This document shows positions 32,681 through 40,079 of a stretch of 44,857 nt of DNA, one piece after another. This stretch comes from Gammaproteobacteria bacterium (GTDB taxonomy: Bacteria > Pseudomonadota > Gammaproteobacteria > Ga0077536), in the NCBI GenBank assembly GCA_019747795.1, contig JAIEQK010000007.1, positions 1-44,857 of the forward strand, written 5' to 3'. The position numbers and the translations under genes were made by a program. Below the pieces are notes generated by a model. That model did not search any database. It was not told the DNA's origin and saw only the letters and a program-made list of their open reading frames with translations. Numbering within the stretch: position 1 is the first letter of the stretch; every line of letters starts with the position of its first letter.

Positions 32681-33283
32681 CTGTTCGACTGGACAATACA
32701 AGCTGTCGAGCGCGGAGGGTATTTGGGCATCTCTCTTCTCATGTTGGCCGAGAACATTTTCCCCCCAATTCCTTCGGAGATCATCATGCCATTCGCAGGG
32801 TTCGTTGCGGGGCGCGGGCAACTCACCTTCATCGGCATTCTGCTTGCCGGTACCATCGGGTCGCTTGCAGGAGCGCTGTTCTGGTACTGGGTGGGCCGAT
32901 GCGTCGGCCACGATCGCTTCAAGGCCTTTTGCGCCCGCCACGGGCGTTGGCTTACCCTCAGCCCGGCCGAGGTCGATCGCGCGAGTGCCTGGTTCCTACG
33001 CCGCGGCTGGGCGGTCGTTTTCATGGGGCGGCTGGTGCCGGGCGTGCGCACGCTTATCTCCGTGCCGGCTGGTGTGGCCGGTATGCCGCTCGTCCCTTTT
33101 CTCCTCGCCACGACCTTCGGAACGCTACTTTGGACGGGCTTCCTCGCCGGGACGGGTTATGTCCTCGCCGAACGCTATCTAGAAGTAGGAGGATGGATCG
33201 AGCCGGTCGGCAACGCTGTCTTCGTCCTGGCCCTCGGAGCTTATGGCTATCGGGTCGTGACATTCGGAAAGCGGAGCCGATGA
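32681..33283 (+). CDS. DedA-family membrane protein, probable CTG start
   Basis: GAAGGAGG (32667-32674) is 6 nt before an in-frame CTG at 32681. Translation from there gives LFDWTIQAVERGGYLGIS, which matches the usual DedA N-terminus; the first regular start (TTG 32723) would drop 14 residues. The rest is typical DedA: the ENIFPPIPSEIIMPFAG motif, several membrane segments, and the MGRLVPGVRTLISVPAG re-entrant loop. DedA proteins are lipid scramblases/transporters linked to undecaprenyl phosphate and membrane stress. 201 aa from CTG. Confidence 0.85.
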   Translation: MFDWTIQAVERGGYLGISLLMLAENIFPPIPSEIIMPFAGFVAGRGQLTFIGILLAGTIGSLAGALFWYWVGRCVGHDRFKAFCARHGRWLTLSPAEVDRASAWFLRRGWAVVFMGRLVPGVRTLISVPAGVAGMPLVPFLLATTFGTLLWTGFLAGTGYVLAERYLEVGGWIEPVGNAVFVLALGAYGYRVVTFGKRSR

Positions 33284-33453
33284 TACCATGAGCAGTACGC
33301 CGGGTTGACACTGGCTGCCCGGAGGGTGCCCATTTCCGGCACGTCGCGAAAGAGCGAGAATTCCACGCCTTGCTCGGATGATCGGCGTGCCGGAACAAAG
33401 GAGAGACGCAACTACCCACGCCAACGCTCCCCTTCCCATTGAGACAGTCGCCT

Positions 33454-33780
33454 ATGCTCAAGCCCTCGTCGACCTGGGCGCTGGCCACTTTCGTGGCCAC
33501 GAATCTGGCAAACCCGGCTGCTGCGCAAATACCCGCCTCCATCCAGGCGACGCAAGATTCAAAAGAGCGATGCGCCCAGGCGATCGCGCTCTTCGATCGC
33601 TACGGAGCGAGTCGAACCGAGAACAGTGACGGTCAGCGGAATCACACTCGAATCGGCGTCGAGATCGATTGCCAAAAAGGACGCTACAAGGAGGGCATAA
33701 TGGCCATCGAAGACCTGCTGCGCCGGAAGAAGTTCGATGTACCAGCCTCCCCTTACTTGCCGGCGGAACGTCGGGGGTAG
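33454..33780 (+). CDS. Small exported hypothetical protein
   Basis: The 108-residue product from the ATG at 33454 has a signal peptide (STWALATFVATNLANPAAAQ). The mature part has two Cys (near CAQAIALFDRYG and IDCQKGRYKEG) and a Lys/Arg-rich end. No family recognised. It sits between DedA and the HAD-GH65 gene (convergent with the latter). A TTG-start form from 33439 is also possible. Confidence 0.5.
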   Translation: MLKPSSTWALATFVATNLANPAAAQIPASIQATQDSKERCAQAIALFDRYGASRTENSDGQRNHTRIGVEIDCQKGRYKEGIMAIEDLLRRKKFDVPASPYLPAERRG

Positions 33781-33839
33781 GCCACGTCGGCCAGAGCAAA
33801 GCCAGCGAAACGACGGCAGCCCGCATTGGCCGGCCGCAT

Positions 33840-36800
33840 CTAGGCCAATACATCGTGCTCCGATCGCGTCGGGCCGGTTAACTGGACGAGTTTACGCATT
33901 CCGGGCTGCAGGACGATGGTCCGGTCGTCAACGACCACCGAGATCGGTTCGGCGCTGCTGGGAGCGCTGGCGATCGTGAGCGTAGTCGGCGTCAAGTCAA
34001 CCGACAGCGAGTGCCTTCGGTAGCGCAGCTGGAAAGAAAGTCGTCTGAGCTCGTGGGGAAGCGCCGGGTGGAACCGCAGTTCGTCGCCACGGAGTTCCAG
34101 ACCAGTGTAGCAGCGTTGGAGGAGATCGAGGGTTCCCGCCATGGCGCCAAGGTGGATACCCTCGGACGTGGTGCCGCCCTGCACGTCGTCGACGTCGCTG
34201 CGCAGCGCTTCCGTGAACAACGTCCAGGACCGCCGGCGGCATGAGCGCGCAAGTACCCAGGCATGCACGACCGCGCTCAGCGTCGAGCCGTGCGACGTTC
34301 GCCGCAGATAGTAGTCGATGGTCTTGGGGATCATTGCGCCATCAAAGTTGTAACCAAGCCGGCGGAAAATCTCGGCCAGCTCCTCGGCCGAAAACAGATA
34401 GAACAGCATGAGGACGTCGGCCTGCTTGGAGAGCTTGTAGCGGTTCGGCGATTCGCCTTCCGCCTCGAGGATCAGATCAAGGCGCATGATGTTGTCGTAG
34501 CGCCGCCGATAGGTCGCCCAATCGAACTCCTTGAGAGCCTCATAGCCTTCGAACTGACTGAGGACGCCATCACTGTGGAAAGGCAAGTAAAGCTTCCGGC
34601 TCACGTCTTCCCAGAGTGCGATCTCCTCGCTGTCGATGCGCAGGACTTCACAGAGTTCCCGGCACCGCTCATCGGGGAGAAGAGCAAACAGGTCGAGCGC
34701 GCGGGCGATGCACCACGCCGCCATCACGTTCGTATAGGCGTTGTTGTCCAATCCCGGTGCGGTGTGGTCCGGGTAGCGGTCATGGAACTCGTCCGGGCCA
34801 ATGACGCTGCGGATGTCATAGCGGCCGCGGGCCTCGTTCCATCGGGCGATGCTCGCCCAGAACCGGGCGATCTCGAAGAGGAGCTCCGCCCCGTAGCTAT
34901 AAAGGAATTCGGTATCGCCGGTCGCCAGATGGTATTTCCACACGTTGTAGGCGATAGCGGCACCTACGTGCCTTTGGAGGTGCGTGTCGTCCCTAATCCA
35001 GTTTCCGGACCGCGGATTGAGATACATCACATCGGTCTCTTCCCGTCCGTTGCTTGCGCTCTGCCATGGAAACATCGCGCCGCGAAACCCTGCCGCGTGC
35101 GCCGCTTGGCGCGCCTCCGGCAGGCGCCGGTAGCGGTACAGGAGCAGGGCCCGCGTCAGCACCGGCAGGCGCAGGCTGAGGAAAGGGAGGATGAAGAGCT
35201 CGTCCCAAAAGATGTGGCCACGATAGCCCTCGCCGTGCCACCCGCGCGCCGGAACAGCCGCGTCGAGCTCCATGGTATGCCGCGAGACGGTCTGCAAGAG
35301 GTGAAAGACATGGAGACGAGCGATCAGGTGGGCGTGGTGCAGCGGATCGGCGCCTACTTCGACGATGTCCATGTCGCAGCGACGCCAGAGATGGCGCCAA
35401 GCGAGGGCATGGCTCGCGAGAAGACCATCGAAGGTGCCGGCGCGAGTAACCATGGTCCGGGCCTCGGTCCGGCTGTCTGCGATCGCACGATCGCGCGAGG
35501 TGTAGAGGGCGACGATCTTCTCCAGATCGACCCGATCGCCCGAGACAACGTCAAAGCCGATCTCCTGCCCGACGTAATCCGACTCGATTAGCGCCTTGCG
35601 GTCGGCAGGATAAGGCTTTCCGTTGATGGCAACCTGGACCCGGGCAACCTGTGCGATGCGCAGTTGCGACTGCGTCGTCTCGGCCTCGAGAAGAATGGTC
35701 TCGGGGTCGGGCACGGCTGTCTCGCGGATGACCAGATGCCTGCCATTGTACGCCCGGTAGCGCAGCACGCCCGCATTCTCGACGCCGCCATCCAGGAGGG
35801 TGCGGATGGTGAGCCGTCCCGACCAGTTCTCCGCCCGGAGCGTGACGTGCTGGCCGGCGACGTGCCTTTCCTGCTGGTGGACAAACCGTCGCTCGACAAT
35901 GCTCGTTTCCCGGCCTCGCGGATCGCGGACGCGGACGGTTCGCTCGTACAGGCCACGGTGCAAGTCGAGCGTCTGCCGATAACTCAGCACCTCGGTTCGT
36001 CGCAGATCGAGCCAGTCGCCGTCATCAATACGGATCGCCAAGGGTAGCCAGTTCGGCAGGTTGACCAAATCCTCGTGTTCGATCAGGCGGCCGTCGATCT
36101 CTGTCGAGAGGCGATTGTAGCCGCTGGCGAGATAGGTGCCGGGATAGTGGATGCCGTCGGCGCGCGCTTCGGCCGCCGCCCCTCTGGTGACGAAATAGCC
36201 ATTGCCCAGCGCGAAGAGCGTCTCGCGCCGTCCTTCGACGGCTGGGTCGAACTTGTCATATGCGAGTACCCACGGATCGGCGTGAGCTACGGCACCGGCA
36301 TGCCGCCTCTCCATTCCCGGCGAGCGAATGAAGGGGTCGAGCCGATGCACGTCCGGCCCGGGCTTCATAGGAACCGCACTCGGTGGTGGCGTGTCCTCTG
36401 TGCGGAGCTCGAGCGCCGCGAGGTCAGGCACGACGACATCGGCACCTTGCGCCCGAAGCGCCTCGGCGTTGTCGCCACGGTCGACGCCAACGACCAGGCC
36501 AAAGCCGCCGGCGCGCGCGGCCGCGACGCCAGCGGTGGCGTCTTCTATCACGACAGTCCGCGCCGGGGACGTCCCCAGCCGCCTTGCCGCTTCAAGAAAC
36601 GTATCGGGTGCGGGCTTACCGCGGAGTGACAGCGCTGCCTGATCGGTCCCGTCCACCGTTGCATCGAACAGCGACGCCAGCCCGGCCGCGCGGACGATCT
36701 CGGCGCAGTTCCGGCTTGCCGTTACCAGGCCGATCTTGCAGCCAAGCGCGCGCAAGCGGCGGATCAGCGCGACCGTGGAAGGATAGACGTCCACGCCATG

Positions 36801-37172
36801 GGTGCGGACGCGATCTAGGAAAAGCTGGTTCTTGCGCGCGCCGAGCCCATGCACTGTGTCCCGCTCCGGCCCGTCCGCCGGATCGCCCTCGGGCACTGCC
36901 ACGCCGCGCGCGGCGAGGAAGGTCCGGATCGCCTCAAGGCGCGGCCGTCCGTCGACATAAGTGCGGTAGTCCGCAGGCGTGAAAGACGCGAATGGGACAT
37001 TGTCCTCCTGGGCCCGCCTTTGAAGGAAGACGTTGAACACCTCGGTCCACGCGGCAGCGTGGACGCGGGCTGTATCGGTCACAACGCCATCGAGATCGAA
37101 CACCACGGTTACGAACTGCCCCGGTATCAGAACAACGCGACTAGAATCGTCCAGAGGTACCGTTGTGCTCAT
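33840..37172 (-). CDS. HAD phosphatase/mutase fused to GH65 glycoside phosphorylase
   Basis: This 1110-residue protein begins with a HAD domain (~18-240) like beta-phosphoglucomutase: D26-x-D28-G (VVFDLDGVVTDTA), VTASRN, and GKPAPDTF plus VIEDATAGV. A linker (~250-290) leads to a glycoside hydrolase family 65 part (~300-1100). E795 in IGPDEFHD is the catalytic acid, and the phosphate-binding end is at SHGSTLSAVVHAW. GH65 enzymes phosphorolyse trehalose, trehalose-6-phosphate, maltose or kojibiose. The fused mutase would convert the released beta-glucose-1-phosphate to glucose-6-phosphate. Substrate not decidable by eye. No sugar transporter is adjacent. Confidence 0.92.
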   Translation of the reverse strand: MSTTVPLDDSSRVVLIPGQFVTVVFDLDGVVTDTARVHAAAWTEVFNVFLQRRAQEDNVPFASFTPADYRTYVDGRPRLEAIRTFLAARGVAVPEGDPADGPERDTVHGLGARKNQLFLDRVRTHGVDVYPSTVALIRRLRALGCKIGLVTASRNCAEIVRAAGLASLFDATVDGTDQAALSLRGKPAPDTFLEAARRLGTSPARTVVIEDATAGVAAARAGGFGLVVGVDRGDNAEALRAQGADVVVPDLAALELRTEDTPPPSAVPMKPGPDVHRLDPFIRSPGMERRHAGAVAHADPWVLAYDKFDPAVEGRRETLFALGNGYFVTRGAAAEARADGIHYPGTYLASGYNRLSTEIDGRLIEHEDLVNLPNWLPLAIRIDDGDWLDLRRTEVLSYRQTLDLHRGLYERTVRVRDPRGRETSIVERRFVHQQERHVAGQHVTLRAENWSGRLTIRTLLDGGVENAGVLRYRAYNGRHLVIRETAVPDPETILLEAETTQSQLRIAQVARVQVAINGKPYPADRKALIESDYVGQEIGFDVVSGDRVDLEKIVALYTSRDRAIADSRTEARTMVTRAGTFDGLLASHALAWRHLWRRCDMDIVEVGADPLHHAHLIARLHVFHLLQTVSRHTMELDAAVPARGWHGEGYRGHIFWDELFILPFLSLRLPVLTRALLLYRYRRLPEARQAAHAAGFRGAMFPWQSASNGREETDVMYLNPRSGNWIRDDTHLQRHVGAAIAYNVWKYHLATGDTEFLYSYGAELLFEIARFWASIARWNEARGRYDIRSVIGPDEFHDRYPDHTAPGLDNNAYTNVMAAWCIARALDLFALLPDERCRELCEVLRIDSEEIALWEDVSRKLYLPFHSDGVLSQFEGYEALKEFDWATYRRRYDNIMRLDLILEAEGESPNRYKLSKQADVLMLFYLFSAEELAEIFRRLGYNFDGAMIPKTIDYYLRRTSHGSTLSAVVHAWVLARSCRRRSWTLFTEALRSDVDDVQGGTTSEGIHLGAMAGTLDLLQRCYTGLELRGDELRFHPALPHELRRLSFQLRYRRHSLSVDLTPTTLTIASAPSSAEPISVVVDDRTIVLQPGMRKLVQLTGPTRSEHDVLA

Positions 37173-37372
37173 CGCACCGCTCCTGGCAGATACCTACAGC
37201 TCCGGCAAACGCCGCTCATCGCCACTTCCGGCAGCCGCCATCAATCCGACTATGCAACCACCGGCCAAGCCTTTCCGTTCCATGACGGTGTCACCTCGGC
37301 CTACTGTTCAGAGTCCGATGAAGACCATACCTGGCGATATGCAATCGGTAGAAAGACGCCTATAATTCAAGG

Positions 37373-37840
37373 ATGATGTCCAACATGAATGCATGGGAAG
37401 TGCTGTCCCATGCGGCCAATATCGCGGTAGCGTATTTGCTCGCGCTCCCGATCGGATGGAATCGGGAGCGTGAGGAACGCAGCGCCGGCATCCGGACTTT
37501 CCCGCTTGTCGCAATGACAGCCTGCGGGTTCGTGCTGGTCGCAATCGGCGTACTTGGCAAAGATTCGCCGGGTCAGGCGCGCATCCTGGAAGGTTTGATC
37601 GTGGGCGTCGGCTTCATCGGCGGCGGCGCAATTCTGAAGCACGGGACGCAAGCCTTGGGCACGGCGACGGCGGCAAGCCTGTGGGCGACTGGTGCGATGG
37701 GGGCGGCGGTCGGCTATGGCCTTTACGATATCGCTGCCATCTTGAGTGCCAGCGTGTTCGTGACCTTTCATTTTCTCGCCCCGCTCGAAAAGGCAGCCAC
37801 TAAAGCAGGTCCTGAAAAGAATCCGAACGAAGCTCCCTAG
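37373..37840 (+). CDS. MgtC/SapB-family membrane protein
   Basis: The 155-residue protein has four or five hydrophobic segments with the MgtC marks ALPIGWNREREERSAGIRTFPLVAM and IVGVGFIGGGAIL, plus GTATAASLWATGAMGAAVG. MgtC proteins affect ATP synthase, phosphate or magnesium homeostasis and survival. Here it may serve the stress cluster. A perfect TATAAT at 37361-37366 lies so close that the transcript could start at the ATG itself; the weak AAGGA at 37369 could serve the in-frame ATG at 37385. Confidence 0.9.
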   Translation: MMSNMNAWEVLSHAANIAVAYLLALPIGWNREREERSAGIRTFPLVAMTACGFVLVAIGVLGKDSPGQARILEGLIVGVGFIGGGAILKHGTQALGTATAASLWATGAMGAAVGYGLYDIAAILSASVFVTFHFLAPLEKAATKAGPEKNPNEAP

Positions 37841-37912
37841 GTATTTAGTCCCGGCATTTGCTGGAGCGGGTCGAGAGTCAATCGGTCTGGCTCTTTCGTC
37901 CAGGCCGGTCGG

Positions 37913-38371
37913 TCAGTGTCGGCGCCCACCAAGCAACCGGCCGATCCGCGGCAGGAACACGGGCGCGGCGAGGAGGACGAGGACGCCGATCGCCCAGAGA
38001 ACGACGATCGTTGGCTTGATGACCACCCTGAACAAGGCGATGGCCTGTCCCAGGAGGCCGCTGACATTGAGATTGTCGACTACAGTGCCAACGTCCTTTC
38101 CTGCCCCGGCCGCAGTCGCGAGGTCCTTCCCGCCGTCGACCAGGACGCCGGCACTGCCTGCAACCCAGCCTAGGACGGGATCGACCAAGGCGTAGGCAAT
38201 CCAAGCGACCAGCGTCCAGACTGCCAGACCCATGATCGCGACGATCCGGGACACCGGCTTCAGTACTCGCGGTGCGGGGCGGTCTTCCAAAGAAGTGCCC
38301 CTCCATCGGCTTGGACTTTCCTCGCTAAAGCCGCGGCGCGGCCAGCGTCCATGCCTCCGATGTCCACCCAT
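37913..38371 (-). CDS. Membrane protein with two hydrophobic segments, hypothetical
   Basis: The 152-residue product has a basic, Arg-rich N-terminus. A hydrophobic segment (IVAIMGLAVWTLVAWIAYAL) sits near residues ~42-61, Gly-rich middle follows, and a second (TIVVLWAIGVLVLLAAPVFL) near ~121-140. It ends IGRLLGGRRH. No family recognised. It lies between MgtC and the CDF gene; start uncertain because the first 35 residues look non-conserved. Confidence 0.5.
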   Translation of the reverse strand: MGGHRRHGRWPRRGFSEESPSRWRGTSLEDRPAPRVLKPVSRIVAIMGLAVWTLVAWIAYALVDPVLGWVAGSAGVLVDGGKDLATAAGAGKDVGTVVDNLNVSGLLGQAIALFRVVIKPTIVVLWAIGVLVLLAAPVFLPRIGRLLGGRRH

Positions 38372-38544
38372 GAACTGCCTCCTTTATGCGCTTCGCTATG
38401 GCCACCTGCTGCGCCGGCCATTGAATGTACCCCTAGCCGACACGCTGGAAGGCGCTACAGCTTCAATTCACCTTCGACCTGCCGCAGCTGCTGATCCTCG
38501 ATCTGGATCGTTGTATGCGACAGGCCGAAGCCGTTCCTCAGCGC

Positions 38545-39372
38545 CTACCGGGCATTGAGAAGCGCCGTATTCGCTTGGCCCATGTCCGCCACGACAAGAT
38601 GGCAACTCATGGCGTTGAGCCCGGACGTTATGGTCCAGACGTGAAGGTCGTGCACGGCCAGCACGCCAGGAATAGCCAGCAGCTTCCGTTCCAGCAGCGC
38701 AAGGTCGATTTCCGGCGGCGTGCCCTCCAGAAGGATGTGGATCGCCTGCTTCAACAGGATCCAGGTGCGTGGAACGATAAATAATCCGATGCCGGCGCCG
38801 ATGATGGGATCGGCCAGCCTCCAGCCCGTGATAACGACGATTGCCGCGGCGACGATGACACCGAGCGAGCCGAGCATGTCACTCAGCACCTCGAAATAGG
38901 CCCCCTTCACATTGAGGCTTTCCGACGACCCCGCGGACAAGAGCTTCATGCTGGCCAAATTGACGGCAAGGCCGACCACCGCCACCACCAGCATCGGACC
39001 ACCGAGAATATCCGGCGGATTCAGGAAGCGCTGGTAGGCTTCATAGAGAATGTAGATCGTCAACAGCAAAAGGACGACCGCGTTCGTCAGCGCCGACAGG
39101 ATCTCCATGCGGACATAGCCGTAGGTCCTCTGCGGCGTCGCGGGCCGCTCAGAGAACCGGATGGCGATCAGCGCCAGCGCCAGACCGCCTGCATCGGTCA
39201 GCATGTGCGCCGCGTCCGCAAGCAGCGCGAGACTGCCCGTCCACAGGCCGCCGACGACCTCAACCGTCATGAAGGTCGCCGTAAGAGCTAAAGCCGCTAC
39301 GAGCCTGCTCTTGTGCCGGCCCGCAGCGGTCCCGGACGGAGTGGCCGCTGCTTGCGAGTGCCCCGCGACCAT
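38545..39372 (-). CDS. Cation diffusion facilitator (CzcD/ZitB-like), amber-shortened
   Basis: A six-segment CDF transporter exporting Zn/Cd/Co. The transmembrane ligand pair H56/D60 (ADAAHMLTDAGG) is present. In the second site region EVLSD stands where relatives have HVLxD. The frame ends with a TAG at 38545-38547 after LLNAR, but continues in frame for 30 codons (LRNGFGLSHTTIQIEDQQ...LKL) to TAG at 38455. That restored 305-aa protein has the normal family length, so a CAG-to-TAG type change is likely. It lacks only the end of the cytoplasmic domain and may still work. Confidence 0.85.
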   Translation of the reverse strand: MVAGHSQAAATPSGTAAGRHKSRLVAALALTATFMTVEVVGGLWTGSLALLADAAHMLTDAGGLALALIAIRFSERPATPQRTYGYVRMEILSALTNAVVLLLLTIYILYEAYQRFLNPPDILGGPMLVVAVVGLAVNLASMKLLSAGSSESLNVKGAYFEVLSDMLGSLGVIVAAAIVVITGWRLADPIIGAGIGLFIVPRTWILLKQAIHILLEGTPPEIDLALLERKLLAIPGVLAVHDLHVWTITSGLNAMSCHLVVADMGQANTALLNAR

Positions 39373-39440
39373 CTCAATTCACCATTGAAAGGCGAACGGC
39401 GGAGCATGGCGGCCGTTGGCCCAAAGCGTGGTTACGAATA

Positions 39441-39782
39441 TCAATCGAACAGCCGCCCGAGGAACGACCCGTGCCCGCGCCCACGGCCCCCGTGGCCGCC
39501 GCGCCCGTGACCTCCCTCGTAGTAGTCCTGGGACGGATAGGGCTGGCCCTGCGGGTTAGGTTGCGGTGGATTGGATTGGGGCTGCGCACCGCGGACCTCT
39601 TCGCTCGCACTGCGCTCGATGATCTTATCGAGTTCACCGCGATCCAGCCAGACGCCTCGACATTTTGGACAGTAGTCTATCTCAATGCCCTGTCGCTCGC
39701 TCATGACCAGATCGACCCTGCAGGCGGGACAAAGAAGGCCATGACCCTTGGCGTCAGCAGCAGTGTTTGCAGTGTCTGTCAC
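39441..39782 (-). CDS. TFIIB-type zinc-ribbon protein
   Basis: A GTG at 39782, preceded by AGGAG ~8 nt upstream, gives 113 residues. The upstream in-frame region looks non-coding. The zinc ribbon is CPACRVDLVMSERQGIEIDYCPKCRGVWLD as two C-x2-C pairs (CPAC and CPKC) followed by the GVWLDRGELDKII helix. The C-terminal half is Pro/Gln/Gly/His-rich and ends FLGRLFD. The family is of unknown role, often near stress genes. 68 bp before the CDF start on the same strand... the CDF gene lies downstream of it. Confidence 0.8.
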   Translation of the reverse strand: MTDTANTAADAKGHGLLCPACRVDLVMSERQGIEIDYCPKCRGVWLDRGELDKIIERSASEEVRGAQPQSNPPQPNPQGQPYPSQDYYEGGHGRGGHGGRGRGHGSFLGRLFD

Positions 39783-40079
39783 TTCTTTTCTCCTCCGTCT
39801 CAAAGGAAGCCCATGAAGGCCGCGAGGACCCCATATGGGATCTATAGCGGCTAGAGGTTCAAGGGTATCGCGACCAAAATGTAGAGACCGAACAGATAAG
39901 CAGCCCTCAGCCCTCAACCAGACCGCCAACTCCTCTTGCAGGCGGGACGTGGTCGGACCTGGAGGCCCGTGGGGCGTCGCTGTTCTTCTCAAGTGGACGC
40001 CGTACTGACTATCTGCCTATAGAACACATTTCGTCCCGATTGGTTCCCCCTGGAATGCTGATCTGAGCGACGTCGGCCG
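39783..40079. other. ~300 bp intergenic, no gene seen
   Basis: Between the zinc-ribbon gene start and the P-type ATPase stop. It should hold the minus-strand promoter for the zinc-ribbon and CDF genes. No coding or RNA signal found. Confidence 0.4.

Noticed and set aside
34263-35591. 442-codon plus-strand frame opposite the GH65 domain
   Set aside because: Antisense shadow; no motif and no ribosome-binding site.
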